Positions 1 to 10,256 of a DNA stretch of 64,000 nucleotides are shown piece by piece. This stretch comes from Bosea beijingensis (GTDB lineage Bacteria > Pseudomonadota > Alphaproteobacteria > Rhizobiales > Beijerinckiaceae). The position numbers and the translations under genes were made by a program. The stretch spans positions 2,388,781-2,452,780 of the forward strand of contig NZ_CP132359.1 in assembly GCF_030758975.1 (NCBI RefSeq). Direction: 5' to 3'. The notes under the pieces are model-generated. The model was not told where the DNA came from. It worked only from the letters and a program-made list of their open reading frames with translations, and did no database searches. The first letter of the stretch is position 1; every line of letters begins with the position of its first letter.

Positions 1-2176
<2,176 letters not shown>

Positions 2177-2185
2177 GAACCCGAC

Positions 2186-2890
2186 ATGGCATCGAAACTG
2201 ACCACCATCGGCTTCGATGCCGACGACACGCTCTGGCAGAACGAGCAGTTCTTCCGGATGACGGAGGATCGCTTCGTTGCGCTGCTCGGCGAGCACGGCG
2301 AGGCGGCGGAGATTTCCGGACGACTGCTCGAAGCCGAGAAGCGCAATCTCGGCTTCTACGGTTTCGGCATTAAGGGCTTCGTGCTCTCGATGATCGAGAC
2401 GGCGATCGAGATCACGCGGGGGCAGGTCCCGGCTTCCGTCATCGGCGAGATCCTCGCCGCCGGCCGGGAGATGGCGGCCCATCCCGTGGAGACGCTGCCG
2501 CATGTGAGCGAGACACTCCAGGCGCTCTCGGGTGACTATCGCCTGGTGCTGATCACCAAGGGCGATCTCTTCGATCAGGAGCGCAAGCTCGCCCAGTCCG
2601 GCCTCGGCGACTTCTTCCATGCTGTCGAGATCGTCAGCGACAAGAAGCCGGAGACCTATGATCGCATCTTCACGCGCCACGGCGATGGGGCAGGGAGGGC
2701 GATGATGGTCGGCAACTCCCTGAAATCGGACATCCTGCCGGCATTGGAGGCCGGCTCCTGGGCCGTCCATGTCCCGCATGACCTGACATGGGCTCTGGAG
2801 CATGCCGAGGAGCCGGTGGGGCACGACCGCTACCACGCCATCCCGGATCTCGGCCCCTTGCGCAACCTCATCGAGCAGCTCGTTCGCTGA
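2186..2890 (+). CDS. HAD-family hydrolase (phosphatase)
   Basis: A 234-residue haloacid dehalogenase-fold hydrolase, probably a small-molecule phosphatase. Motif I is FDADDTLW, with nucleophile Asp11 and acid/base Asp13. Motif II is the LITKGD region, the motif III lysine lies in DKKPE, and the motif IV loop is VGNSLKSDI. An alpha-helical cap sits between motifs I and II. It starts 9 bases after the ppdK stop on the same strand. Phosphoglycolate phosphatase-like or nucleotidase-like activity is possible, but the substrate cannot be read from sequence. Confidence 0.88.
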   Translation: MASKLTTIGFDADDTLWQNEQFFRMTEDRFVALLGEHGEAAEISGRLLEAEKRNLGFYGFGIKGFVLSMIETAIEITRGQVPASVIGEILAAGREMAAHPVETLPHVSETLQALSGDYRLVLITKGDLFDQERKLAQSGLGDFFHAVEIVSDKKPETYDRIFTRHGDGAGRAMMVGNSLKSDILPALEAGSWAVHVPHDLTWALEHAEEPVGHDRYHAIPDLGPLRNLIEQLVR

Positions 2891-2924
2891 TCTGTTCGTG
2901 GCAAGCGACCCACGGGCCGTGGGA

Positions 2925-3419
2925 TCAATCGACCCAGAGGCCGCGTTTGCGGTGCCAATCCTCGATCGATTCCTCGGGATAGGTGTCGAAGCTCTGGTCG
3001 TTCGGCCCTATCGCCGGCTCGACCCAGCCGGCCTTGAAGCGCAGCATCAGATGGGTCTTTTCGGGCGCACGCGGCAGATGGCTGTCGATCGCCGAGGCGA
3101 AGGGATGGAGTAACTCCGGCCAACGCGGATCGAACAGCCAGAGAGCGGCGCCGCATGTGGTGCAGAAACGACGCTGCGCCTGCGAGCGTTCGCAGGCCCC
3201 GTCGTCGCCTTCGATCTCCGCGCTGAAATTGCCGATCTTGTCCTCGCCTTCAACCTTCAGCGTCGCCGCATCGGCCGAGAGGTTGATCGCGAAGCCGCCA
3301 CCGCCCGCCGTCTTGCGACAGATCGAGCAGTAGCAGAGCTGGTAGGGGACGGGAGCGTGGCTCTCGACCGAGAAATGTACCGCCCCGCAGCGGCAGGAGC
3401 CCTTGAGCATGATCGGCAT
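2925..3419 (-). CDS. GFA family (glutathione-dependent formaldehyde-activating enzyme-like) zinc protein
   Basis: A 164-residue protein of the GFA/CENP-V fold. It carries the zinc-binding cysteine sets GSCRCGAVHF, CYCSICRKTAG and FCTTCGAALW. The frame is open further upstream to 3587, but the ATG at 3419 has a near-perfect Shine-Dalgarno (AAAAGGAGG at 3427-3435, minus strand) and coincides with the family N-terminus, so the longer form is rejected. Members are usually annotated as formaldehyde-activating, but most have no proven activity; only the zinc-site architecture is certain here. It is convergent with the HAD gene. Confidence 0.88.
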   Translation of the reverse strand: MPIMLKGSCRCGAVHFSVESHAPVPYQLCYCSICRKTAGGGGFAINLSADAATLKVEGEDKIGNFSAEIEGDDGACERSQAQRRFCTTCGAALWLFDPRWPELLHPFASAIDSHLPRAPEKTHLMLRFKAGWVEPAIGPNDQSFDTYPEESIEDWHRKRGLWVD

Positions 3420-3610
3420 GACGCGGCCTCCTTTTCCTGCCAAACATCTGCTGGCCAGCTCGGTTACAGGCGCCGATGGCCCTCTTGCTGGACCCTTCTT
3501 GCATTTCGTGCTATCCGCACCGATGTATGACGAGATGCGGCCGGGTTCTGGCCAATCCTCCGCGCGGGCAATCCGGTCGGCGGGCACGATTCAGATCCAC
3601 CACACATCGC

Positions 3611-3616
3611 TACAAT
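3611..3616 (+). promoter_or_regulatory. Candidate -10 box upstream of cspA
   Basis: TACAAT lies about 75 bases upstream of the cspA ATG in a clearly less GC-rich stretch (3585-3690). No convincing -35 hexamer is seen at 16-18 bases upstream. If used, it would give a leader of about 70 nt, consistent with the structured 5' leaders of cold-shock mRNAs. Weak assignment. Confidence 0.28.
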
Positions 3617-3692
3617 ACCACTGCAAGGCGTCCGCGCGTCGAGCTCTGGGTCGCAACGATACGCGGATCTGAAACGTAAGGATTCTGGAACT

Positions 3693-3902
3693 ATGGAAAA
3701 GGGCACCGTGAAGTGGTTCAACGCCACCAAGGGCTATGGCTTCATCACCCCTGAGAACGGCGGCCAGGACGTGTTCGTCCACATCTCCGCTGTCGAGCGC
3801 GCGGGTCTCCGCGAGCTGCGCGACGGCCAGGTCGTCTCCTACGAACTCGTTGCCGATCGCAAGACCGGCAAGACCTCGGCCGGCAACCTCGTCGTCGCCT
3901 GA
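3693..3902 (+). CDS. cspA: Cold-shock domain protein, CspA family
   Basis: A 69-residue single cold-shock domain (OB fold) that binds single-stranded RNA/DNA and acts as an RNA chaperone or antiterminator. RNP1 (KGYGFI) and RNP2 (VFVHIS) are both intact, and KGTVKWFNATKGYGFI is the classical N-terminus. The start is supported by AAGGA about 12 bases upstream. A 270-base region free of genes precedes it. It is followed by two stem-loops and then an RhlE-type helicase and an IF-1 paralogue on the same strand, a set that makes sense as an RNA-structure/translation adaptation group. Confidence 0.96.
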   Translation: MEKGTVKWFNATKGYGFITPENGGQDVFVHISAVERAGLRELRDGQVVSYELVADRKTGKTSAGNLVVA

Positions 3903-3916
3903 GCTGATACCTGATC

Positions 3917-3988
3917 GACCGGGAAGGCCTTGAGGGCCCCGGTCCACGACAAGCCTGCCGGCGCTGTGGCTAGCGGTTCGCCGGCAGG
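3917..3988 (+). terminator. Two tandem stem-loops after cspA
   Basis: The first hairpin pairs GACCGGG (3917-3923) with CCCGGTC (3938-3944), with extra internal GGCC pairing. The second is a perfect 10-bp stem, CCTGCCGGCG (3954-3963) with CGCCGGCAGG (3979-3988). Neither is followed by a U-run, so these may be a processing/stability element or an attenuator between cspA and the helicase gene rather than a strong terminator. Confidence 0.42.
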
Positions 3989-4083
3989 TCCGAATATCCT
4001 TTGAATTCAGGCCGGATGCGGGCCTGCGGCGCAGCCGATTCCACATGCGCCCCCCGCGATCACGGCGCCCAGAAAGCCTCTTC

Positions 4084-5619
4084 TTGACCAAGTTTACCGA
4101 TCTCGGCCTTGCCGAGCCCCTTCTCAAGGCGCTCGCAGCCGAGGGCTATGAGACGCCCACGCCGATCCAGGCGCAGGCGATCCCCCATATTCTGCAAGGC
4201 CGTGACCTGCTCGGCGCCGCCCAGACCGGCACCGGCAAGACCGCTGCCTTCTCGCTGCCGATGCTGCACCGCTTGCTCGCAAAGCCGCGCCAGATGCCGG
4301 CCCGCGCCGTGCGTGCGCTCATCCTGTCGCCGACGCGTGAGCTCTCGGCCCAGATCGAAGCCAGCATCCGCACCTATGCACGCTACACCTCGCTGAAATC
4401 GACGGTGATCTTCGGCGGCGTGCCCGTCGGCAAGCAGATCCGCGCGCTCGGCGAGAAGGTCGACATCCTCGTCGCCACGCCTGGCCGTTTGCTCGACCTC
4501 GTCGATCAGCGCGCCGTCTCGCTGCGCGAGATCGAGTTCCTCGTCCTCGACGAGGCCGACCAGATGCTCGATCTCGGCTTCATCCACGCGCTGCGCCGCA
4601 TCGCGACCCTGATCCCGAAGGAGCGCCACACGCTGCTCTTCTCGGCGACCATGCCGAAGCCGATCCGCGACATCGCTTCCGCCTATCTCACCGACCCGGT
4701 CGAGGTCGCGGTGGCGCCGGTCGCGACGACGGCCGAGAAGATCGACCAGCGCGTCATCTTCACCGAGCCGGGCGACAAGCCGGCTCTGCTCGCCAAGACC
4801 CTGAACGTGCCCGAGCTCGAGCGCGCCATCGTCTTCACCCGCACCAAGCACGGCGCCGACAAGGTCGTGCGCCAGCTCGGCACCTCCGGCATCGAGGCGG
4901 CCGCGATCCACGGCAACAAGAGCCAGAGCCAGCGCGAGCGGGCTCTCGGCGCCTTCCGCGACGGCAGCTTGCGCATCCTCGTCGCCACCGACATCGCGGC
5001 GCGCGGTATCGATGTCGACGGCATCAGCCATGTCGTCAATTTCGACCTGCCGAACGTGCCGGAGACCTATGTCCACCGCATCGGCCGCACCGCGCGCGCC
5101 GGCGCAGAGGGCATTGCCATCGCCTTCTGCACGCCGGAAGAGCGCGGCGACCTCGCCGCCATCGAGAAGCTGACCAAGGTCGCGATCACGCCGATCGGTG
5201 CCGTTCCCTACTGGGATGGCCGCACGCCGAAGAAGCCGCCGCAGAACCAGCGCGGTGGCGGGCGTGGCCAGCAGCAGAACGGCGGCGGACGCGGCGGTCC
5301 AGGCCGCCCGCAGGGCCAGCAAGCTCGCCCGCAGGGCCAGCAAGCTCGCCCGCAGGGCCAGCAGGCTCGCCCGCAAGAGCAGCAGCAGCCGCGCGGCGGC
5401 AAGCCCGGCGAGGGTGGCCAGCGCAACCAGCCGGCCAATGGCGGTCCGCGTCAGGAGCGTCACGAGCGTCCGCGTCATCCTGAGCGGGGCCCGCGCCCCG
5501 AGCAGACGGCGCAGCGAAAAGACGGCGGTTCCGCAAAAGAAGGGCTTGGCGGCGTCGCGTTCTTGCAGCAAAGAACACAGCAACCACGCACCAACGGCGC
5601 CCGGCGGCGCGCGCGCTGA
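4084..5619 (+). CDS. rhlE: DEAD-box ATP-dependent RNA helicase, RhlE type
   Basis: An RNA helicase involved in ribosome assembly or RNA turnover. It has a Q motif (PTPIQAQAIP), Walker A (AQTGTGKT), the DEAD box (VLDEADQML), SAT (FSATMPK), ARGID and HRIGRTAR. The core covers about residues 1-375. It is followed by a ~130-residue basic, low-complexity Gly/Gln/Arg/Pro tail with RPQGQQA repeats, typical of RhlE RNA-binding tails. The frame is open from an ATG at 4045, but family proteins start at (M)TKFTDLGLAEPLL, matching the TTG at 4084; the 4045 ATG has no visible RBS. The start remains uncertain. Confidence 0.94.
   Translation: MTKFTDLGLAEPLLKALAAEGYETPTPIQAQAIPHILQGRDLLGAAQTGTGKTAAFSLPMLHRLLAKPRQMPARAVRALILSPTRELSAQIEASIRTYARYTSLKSTVIFGGVPVGKQIRALGEKVDILVATPGRLLDLVDQRAVSLREIEFLVLDEADQMLDLGFIHALRRIATLIPKERHTLLFSATMPKPIRDIASAYLTDPVEVAVAPVATTAEKIDQRVIFTEPGDKPALLAKTLNVPELERAIVFTRTKHGADKVVRQLGTSGIEAAAIHGNKSQSQRERALGAFRDGSLRILVATDIAARGIDVDGISHVVNFDLPNVPETYVHRIGRTARAGAEGIAIAFCTPEERGDLAAIEKLTKVAITPIGAVPYWDGRTPKKPPQNQRGGGRGQQQNGGGRGGPGRPQGQQARPQGQQARPQGQQARPQEQQQPRGGKPGEGGQRNQPANGGPRQERHERPRHPERGPRPEQTAQRKDGGSAKEGLGGVAFLQQRTQQPRTNGARRRAR
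5305..5388 (+). repeat. 21-bp tandem coding repeats (RPQGQQA) in helicase tail
   Basis: Three consecutive 21-bp units (5305-5325, 5326-5346, 5347-5367) differ by one base, and a diverged fourth follows (5368-5388). All are in frame and encode Arg-Pro-Gln-Gly-Gln-Gln-Ala. Unit length equals seven codons, so copy-number changes by slippage would preserve the frame. Confidence 0.9.
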
Positions 5620-5697
5620 CGCGCGATCGACCAGAACAGGGCGAGCCTCCCTCACGATGGCTCGCCCACGCGCCCTAGGGCTCACGAAGGACGACAG

Positions 5698-5967
5698 ATG
5701 GCGAAAGAAGAACTGCTTGAATTCGACGGCACCGTGGTCGAGGTGCTTCCGGACGGCAACTACCGGGTGAAGCTCGACAACGAGCACATCATCCTGGCCT
5801 ATGCCGCCGGCAAGATGAAGAAGAACCGTATCCGCACGATCGCGGGTGACCGCGTCATCGTCGAGATGTCACCTTACGATCTCGATCGCGGCCGCATCAA
5901 TTTCCGCCAGAAGACGGCTGGTCCCGCTCCGGGCGGCCCGCCGCGCCAGAACTTCCGCCGCCGCTGA
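5698..5967 (+). CDS. infA: Translation initiation factor IF-1 (extended paralogue)
   Basis: An 89-residue S1/OB-fold protein of the IF-1 family. It binds the 30S A site and modulates IF-2 and IF-3. The core is canonical: [11 protein letters not shown] start, [26 protein letters not shown] and [11 protein letters not shown]. Usual IF-1 is ~72 residues; this one has a ~17-residue Pro/Gly/Arg tail ([18 protein letters not shown]). That suggests a second, specialised infA copy rather than the sole housekeeping factor, which cannot be verified here. GAAGGA lies 8-9 bases upstream of the ATG. It is the third gene of the cspA-rhlE-infA series. Confidence 0.9.
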   Translation: MAKEELLEFDGTVVEVLPDGNYRVKLDNEHIILAYAAGKMKKNRIRTIAGDRVIVEMSPYDLDRGRINFRQKTAGPAPGGPPRQNFRRR

Positions 5968-5975
5968 CAACGTCG

Positions 5976-6242
5976 ATGCGCCTGTCGCGAAACGAGCTCC
6001 TGTTCGTCGCGCTGGGCGCCGGTCTCGGCGCGGTGGTCGCCTGGGCAGTCCGGGCTGGCCTCGTCGCGCCGGACGGCGCGCTGCCACCTTTCGCCATCGT
6101 GCTCTTCGCGCTGGGTATCGTCGAGTTGCTCGTCGGCCTGGCGACGGGCCGTCCTCCGGGCACGCTGGCCGGCATGCCGGCCCGCTTTCTCGCTTTCGCC
6201 GCGGGCGTCTGCGTCCTCCTGCTCGGCAGCAAGCTCGCCTGA
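5976..6242 (+). CDS. Small membrane protein of unknown function
   Basis: An 88-residue hydrophobic protein with three predicted membrane helices, at about residues 8-26, 38-57 and 68-86. They are joined by short loops with a GRPPG turn. No domain is recognised. It begins 9 bases after the infA stop, so it is probably on the same transcript. The frame and composition fit a real gene, but a function cannot be assigned. Confidence 0.62.
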   Translation: MRLSRNELLFVALGAGLGAVVAWAVRAGLVAPDGALPPFAIVLFALGIVELLVGLATGRPPGTLAGMPARFLAFAAGVCVLLLGSKLA

Positions 6243-6272
6243 GCGGCTGCTTGAGGGCACCCGGGGCTCCGC

Positions 6273-6420
6273 CGTCATTCCGGGGCTTCGCGATAAGCGA
6301 AGAGCCCGGAACCCCGGAACCGATGCGGCCACTCGAACAGGCGTCGCCGTTCTGCCTTTTCAATCAGATTCAGCGGTTCGGGATTCCGGCATCACGGCTT
6401 CGCCATGCTCTGGAATGACG
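6273..6420. repeat. Degenerate inverted-repeat element (third copy of the GIY-YIG-associated family)
   Basis: The left arm begins CGTCATTCCGGGGCTTCGCG and runs to about 6320. The right arm (about 6375-6420) read on the other strand begins CGTCATTCCAGAGCATGGCG. The arms show the same order as the better-preserved copies at 21827-21959 and 49709-50112: a GTCATTCC end, an internal small hairpin, then CCCGGAACC. The interior has no ORF. It lies between the small membrane protein gene and the terminator at 6447. Confidence 0.7.
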
Positions 6421-6446
6421 ATCGCTGCCTGGGATAATCGCCCAAG

Positions 6447-6473
6447 AAAAAACCCCGGCGCGAGGGCCGGGGT
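6447..6473 (-). terminator. Rho-independent terminator of the secreted repeat-protein gene
   Basis: On the minus strand an 8-bp GC stem (ACCCCGGC/GCCGGGGT, loop of 6) is followed directly by TTTTTT (6452-6447). It lies 58 bases beyond the stop at 6531. Confidence 0.85.
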
Positions 6474-6530
6474 GAAAGTGGTCGTTCCGTGGGTAATAAA
6501 GGGTCTGCGTGAAACTCTGTCCCGATCCGC

Positions 6531-7121
6531 TCAGTAGCGGCTGCGGGACCAATACTGCGAACCGGGGCTGACCATCACCTGGCGCTGCCGGGTCTCGTAG
6601 ACGGCGGGGATATCCTGCCGCACGACCTGGGTCGGACGCACCATCACCTGGCGCTGACGCTGCGTGTAGACGGCGGGAACCGTCTCGTAATCGATGCTGG
6701 CCGGGGAAACCTCGACGCGGCGGCTCTGGTAGCCGTAGCGGGCGGGCACATCGACCCAGCAGCCGACGGTATTGCCGTAAGCGTCGCGGGTCACTTCCCA
6801 GCGGCGGGTGGCGGCCGAGATCATGACCTTTTCGGTCACGGTCTCGTAGACGGCGGCGCGATGACGCGGGATGCGGCGCTCGGGAGCGATCATCACATTG
6901 TCGGTCACGGTCTCGTATTCGGCCGGGACGACGTGGCGCTGCACCTGGGCCGGACGAACCTGGTAGGTCTCGTTGATCGAGCCGTAGACCGGCGGAGTGG
7001 TGACGAGGTTGTAGCAGGCGGAGCCGCGGCAGCCGCCGGCCTGGGCGGCCGTGGCGCCGAGGACAAGCGCCGCTGCGAGGCTGGAAGCAGTGATGATGCC
7101 TGAGGAAAGCGAGCGCACCAT
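6531..7121 (-). CDS. Secreted repeat protein of unknown function
   Basis: A 196-residue protein with a clear Sec signal peptide (hydrophobic residues 8-24, cleavage near AQA-GG at 28-29), so periplasmic or extracellular. The mature part has an imperfect unit of about 14 residues, (V/I)PAxYxxxxxxVxV. Copies start at residues ~66 (VPAEYETVTDNVMI), ~88 (RAAVYETVTEKVMI), ~125, ~148 (VPAVYTQRQRQVMV) and ~171 (IPAVYETRQRQVMV). Cysteines at 31, 36 and 121 could form a disulfide. I recognise no named domain; structural or envelope roles are possible. It is followed by a strong terminator and preceded by 270 gene-free bases, so it is monocistronic. Confidence 0.85.
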   Translation of the reverse strand: MVRSLSSGIITASSLAAALVLGATAAQAGGCRGSACYNLVTTPPVYGSINETYQVRPAQVQRHVVPAEYETVTDNVMIAPERRIPRHRAAVYETVTEKVMISAATRRWEVTRDAYGNTVGCWVDVPARYGYQSRRVEVSPASIDYETVPAVYTQRQRQVMVRPTQVVRQDIPAVYETRQRQVMVSPGSQYWSRSRY

Positions 7122-7394
7122 TGTGGACCTGACCCTGTCGAGTTTGGCGTCGAGCGCCGTTCGTTGGAGACAGGAAGCCCGCTCGAAGTGATGAACGCAA
7201 GGTAAACGCTAAAACAAGGTAAAATTAACCAGTTGCGGACTGCCGGGCGTATTCACCCAACTTCCAGGCAAGTAAAGGAAAACGCTTGGATTTTAGCGGA
7301 TCGGGAGCGATGCGTGCCGCCCCGCTTCGCGCGGGCTGATGTTAAGACGGGTGATGCTCCGCCACCTGCAGGAAGGGGGTGAAAGGCCCGCCTC
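7122..7394. other. Intergenic region upstream of the secreted repeat protein
   Basis: It contains an AT-rich patch (about 7198-7235) with two direct copies of TTTACCTTG-like sequence on the minus strand, a plausible promoter/operator zone for the gene at 7121. No open frame or RNA gene is recognisable. Confidence 0.35.
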
Positions 7395-8702
7395 TCAGGT
7401 CTGTCCGGGCCGCAACTGGTAGAAGACGTGCTGGCCGATCGTGTCCATCTTCTTCAGTTTCTTCGCCCAGGACGGACGCACGTAATTGGCGTGGTAATGG
7501 GTCGCTGCGCCGACATCCGGCAGATAGGTCGTGCCGTCATAGACCTCGCGCGCGATCCTGACCGCGTCGCGCCAGGACGCGGGCTCGGTGATCCGCAGCG
7601 ACTTGCCTTCGCAGGTGAAGGTGAACTGGCAGGCGAGATAGCGGTTGCTGTTCTGGTAGACCACGCCGCAGACGCTGCTCGGATAGAGCCCGCTCTTCAC
7701 GCGGTTGAGAACCACCTGCGCCACGGCCGCCTGGCCCTGGAGCGATTCGGAGCGGGCCTCGAAATAGACGGCTTCCGCGAGGCAGCGCTGTTCCTTCGCC
7801 ATGTTCTCGGGCGCGATCAGCTTGGTATAGTCCTGCTTCACGCCGGGCTCGGCGAGGCGCAGGTCGCGATTGGCCGGCGCCGAGGCCAGCGCGATGCGCC
7901 CGCGCGGCTGCGGCGCGGAATGGGCGGGCAGGGCGGACGGCGTCACCGTGCCGATGACCGCGCCGACCAGCGGCGTCGAGGACGAGGCCTGGCTCGCCTG
8001 CGGCACTGAGGGCGAGGAGCCGTCGATGCTTTCGAGATGCAGCTCCGCCTGCCGCGCCGAATGGATCCTGGGCTTCAGCGGCGACACCGGCGAGGAATCG
8101 GATAGGGCCGGATCGGTCAGGCCCTCGTCGTTGGCATAAGGCTCGAAGCCGGTCTGCGGCCCGTCCACGGCCTCGGCCGCGCGCATCGCGTCGAGCGAGA
8201 AACCGCCGGAGATCAGTTTCGGCTGGGTGTCACCGAAGACGACCCGTTCCAGCTCGATCGACGGATGTTCGGAGAGGCCCGGCCGCAGGCTCGGCAGCAT
8301 GTCGCCCTTGGCGGTGCGGTCGACCTCCGGGAAGGTTGCGGCGGCCGAGCGCTTCATGTCCTCCCGCGGGGCGCGCGGATCGACGACGATGCGGCGTTCG
8401 GGGTCCTCGAAGGAGAGCTTCGCCTGCGTGACGGCCGAGGTCAGGGCAAGGCCCGGCAGTCGGAAGGCGCTGGCCGCGACCAGCATCGATGGGCCTTCGG
8501 CGAACTCGGAGACAGGGCCGGGCGCGACCCGCGGAATGGCGCTCGAAGGCAGGCCGGTCGGCCCGAAATTCTGACCGGCGGAAGCGGTGAAGGAAACGAG
8601 CATACCGAAGGACAGGGCCCAGGGCGAGACGGTGCTCGCGGCCCACTTGATGCCGAGGGGGCGCGCCTTCCGCCCATGCCTGCGCACACGCCAATGACTC
8701 AA
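7395..8702 (-). CDS. Cell wall hydrolase (SleB-like, C-terminal) with long variable N-terminal region
   Basis: The C-terminal ~120 residues form a SleB/CwlJ-type peptidoglycan hydrolase domain, with EARSESLQGQAAVAQVVLNRV and GAATHYHANYVRPSWA. The catalytic Glu is in the first segment. The N-terminal ~280 residues are low-complexity, Pro/Ser/Ala-rich and unconserved. A basic plus hydrophobic stretch (RRHGRKARPLG... WALSFGMLVSFTASA) looks like a signal peptide or anchor. The frame is open to 8906, but the extra 68 residues look like intergenic DNA. The start is taken as TTG 8702; GTG 8687 and ATG 8603 are alternatives. No good RBS decides. Confidence 0.82.
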   Translation of the reverse strand: MSHWRVRRHGRKARPLGIKWAASTVSPWALSFGMLVSFTASAGQNFGPTGLPSSAIPRVAPGPVSEFAEGPSMLVAASAFRLPGLALTSAVTQAKLSFEDPERRIVVDPRAPREDMKRSAAATFPEVDRTAKGDMLPSLRPGLSEHPSIELERVVFGDTQPKLISGGFSLDAMRAAEAVDGPQTGFEPYANDEGLTDPALSDSSPVSPLKPRIHSARQAELHLESIDGSSPSVPQASQASSSTPLVGAVIGTVTPSALPAHSAPQPRGRIALASAPANRDLRLAEPGVKQDYTKLIAPENMAKEQRCLAEAVYFEARSESLQGQAAVAQVVLNRVKSGLYPSSVCGVVYQNSNRYLACQFTFTCEGKSLRITEPASWRDAVRIAREVYDGTTYLPDVGAATHYHANYVRPSWAKKLKKMDTIGQHVFYQLRPGQT

Positions 8703-8926
8703 AACGACACACCCGTCCCGATCGCACGGAACGAAAAGCGCAGCCGAACCCGCACGCCTTCGTTGGAATCCGTTATCACCTCGGTAAGGTTGAGCCCCGG
8801 TTAACGGCGCGCGCGCCCCTTGCATTCCATGCTTTGTCGTGATGCGAGATTTCACGAAATCGCGCTGGTTGACCTGCGGGCAGGGCGCTAACGTGTAACC
8901 ACACATTCGACGCTTCGGAGACAGCC

Positions 8927-10159
8927 ATGACGTCCACGCCAGCGCGCAGTTATGCGCCGGAGATCATCGTCGCCGCCGGCTGCCTGATCGCGCTCATCAC
9001 CTTCGGCCCGCGCGCCAGCGCCGGCCTGTTCCAGATCCCGATGACGATCCAGTTCAACTGGGGCCGGGATACTTTCAGCCTGGCGCTGGCGATCCAGAAC
9101 CTGCTCTGGGGTCTCGGTGCGCCCTTCGCCGGCGCGATTGCGGACCGCTATGGCACGGTGCGCGTGCTCTGCGTCGGCGCGATCCTCTATGCCGCTGGCC
9201 TCGTCATGATGGCCTATGCGACGACGCCGTTGCAGCTCCATCTCGGCGCCGGCGTCCTGATCGGTTTCGGCCTCTCGGCCTGCTCGTTCAATCTCGTCCT
9301 CGCCGCCTTCGGCAAGCTGCTGCCGGAGCAGTGGCGCCCGATGGCCTTCGGCGCCGGCACGGCCGCCGGCTCCTTCGGCCAGTTCCTCTTTCCGCCGATC
9401 GGCAACATCCTGATCGAGACGCTGGGCTGGCAGCAGGCGCTCATCGTCTTCGCCTTCACGCTGCTGCCGATCCTGCCGATCTCGATCGTGATGGCGACGC
9501 GCAAGACCGGTGCCGCTGCTGGCGCCGTTGCGGCCAACCTGCCGAACCAGACGATCGCGCAGGCGCTGGGCGAGGCCTTCAAGCATCGCAGCTATGTCCT
9601 GCTCGTGCTCGGCTTCTTCACCTGCGGCTTCCAGCTCGCCTTCATCACCGTGCATATGCCGGCCTATCTCAAGGATGCCGGCCTGCCGGCCTGGGTTGGC
9701 GGCTGGACGCTCGCCGTCATCGGCCTCGCCAATGCCATCGGCTCGCTCTCCTCGGGCTGGCTCTCGACGCGGATGCCGAAGCGCCATCTCCTGGCCTGGA
9801 TCTATCTCGGCCGGGCGGTCGCCATCGCCGCCTTCATCCTGTTGCCGCCAAGCCCGACCACCGCGATCACCTTCGGCATCGTCATCGGCCTGTTCTGGCT
9901 CTCGACCGTGCCGCCGACCTCCTCGCTGGTCATGCTGATGTTCGGCACCAAATACATGGCGATGCTCTATGGCTTCGCCTTCTTCTCGCACCAGGTCGGC
10001 GGGTTCCTTGGGGTCTGGCTGGGCGGCGTGCTCTACGAATCGCTGGGCAACTACCAGTTCGTCTGGTGGCTCTCGGTCGCCCTCGGCGTCGCCTCGGCCC
10101 TGATCAACCTGCCGATCATCGAGAAGCCGGTGCAGAGGCCGGAAGCGCAACCGGCCTGA
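8927..10159 (+). CDS. MFS transporter (monocarboxylate/OxlT-like)
   Basis: A 410-residue major facilitator protein with about 12 membrane helices. The loop 2-3 signature is present as [17 protein letters not shown], and the equivalent in the second half is [14 protein letters not shown]. The overall pattern resembles the oxalate:formate/monocarboxylate group, but the substrate is unknown. A GGAGA Shine-Dalgarno lies 8 bases before ATG 8927. It is divergent from the hydrolase gene. Confidence 0.88.
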   Translation: MTSTPARSYAPEIIVAAGCLIALITFGPRASAGLFQIPMTIQFNWGRDTFSLALAIQNLLWGLGAPFAGAIADRYGTVRVLCVGAILYAAGLVMMAYATTPLQLHLGAGVLIGFGLSACSFNLVLAAFGKLLPEQWRPMAFGAGTAAGSFGQFLFPPIGNILIETLGWQQALIVFAFTLLPILPISIVMATRKTGAAAGAVAANLPNQTIAQALGEAFKHRSYVLLVLGFFTCGFQLAFITVHMPAYLKDAGLPAWVGGWTLAVIGLANAIGSLSSGWLSTRMPKRHLLAWIYLGRAVAIAAFILLPPSPTTAITFGIVIGLFWLSTVPPTSSLVMLMFGTKYMAMLYGFAFFSHQVGGFLGVWLGGVLYESLGNYQFVWWLSVALGVASALINLPIIEKPVQRPEAQPA

Positions 10160-10190
10160 TCCCGAGGACGAACCTTCACACGGCCGATGG

Positions 10191-10219
10191 GGTTGCGGCG
10201 GCGCCACGCCGCTGCAACC
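10191..10219 (+). terminator. Stem-loop between MFS gene and acuI-like gene
   Basis: A 13-bp stem with one G-T pair (GGTTGCGGCGGCG with CGCCGCTGCAACC) and a 3-base loop, 31 bases beyond the MFS stop. There is no U-run, so termination efficiency is doubtful. Confidence 0.4.
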
Positions 10220-10256
10220 TTGTCGGCCTTCGTATTTGCAGGTTCCGGAGATGGTG

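Noticed and set aside
3499..3527. TTGCAT with 17-base spacing to GATGTA as a cspA promoter
   Set aside because: The -35-like box is fair, but the downstream hexamer matches the -10 consensus poorly.
5305..5388. CRISPR-like short repeats
   Set aside because: Units are directly abutting, in frame, and code for a protein repeat; there are no spacers.
4060..5787. 575-codon open frame antisense to the helicase gene
   Set aside because: The translation is Arg/Leu/Ala/Asp-rich with no family features; it is the complementary-frame artefact of high GC3 coding DNA.
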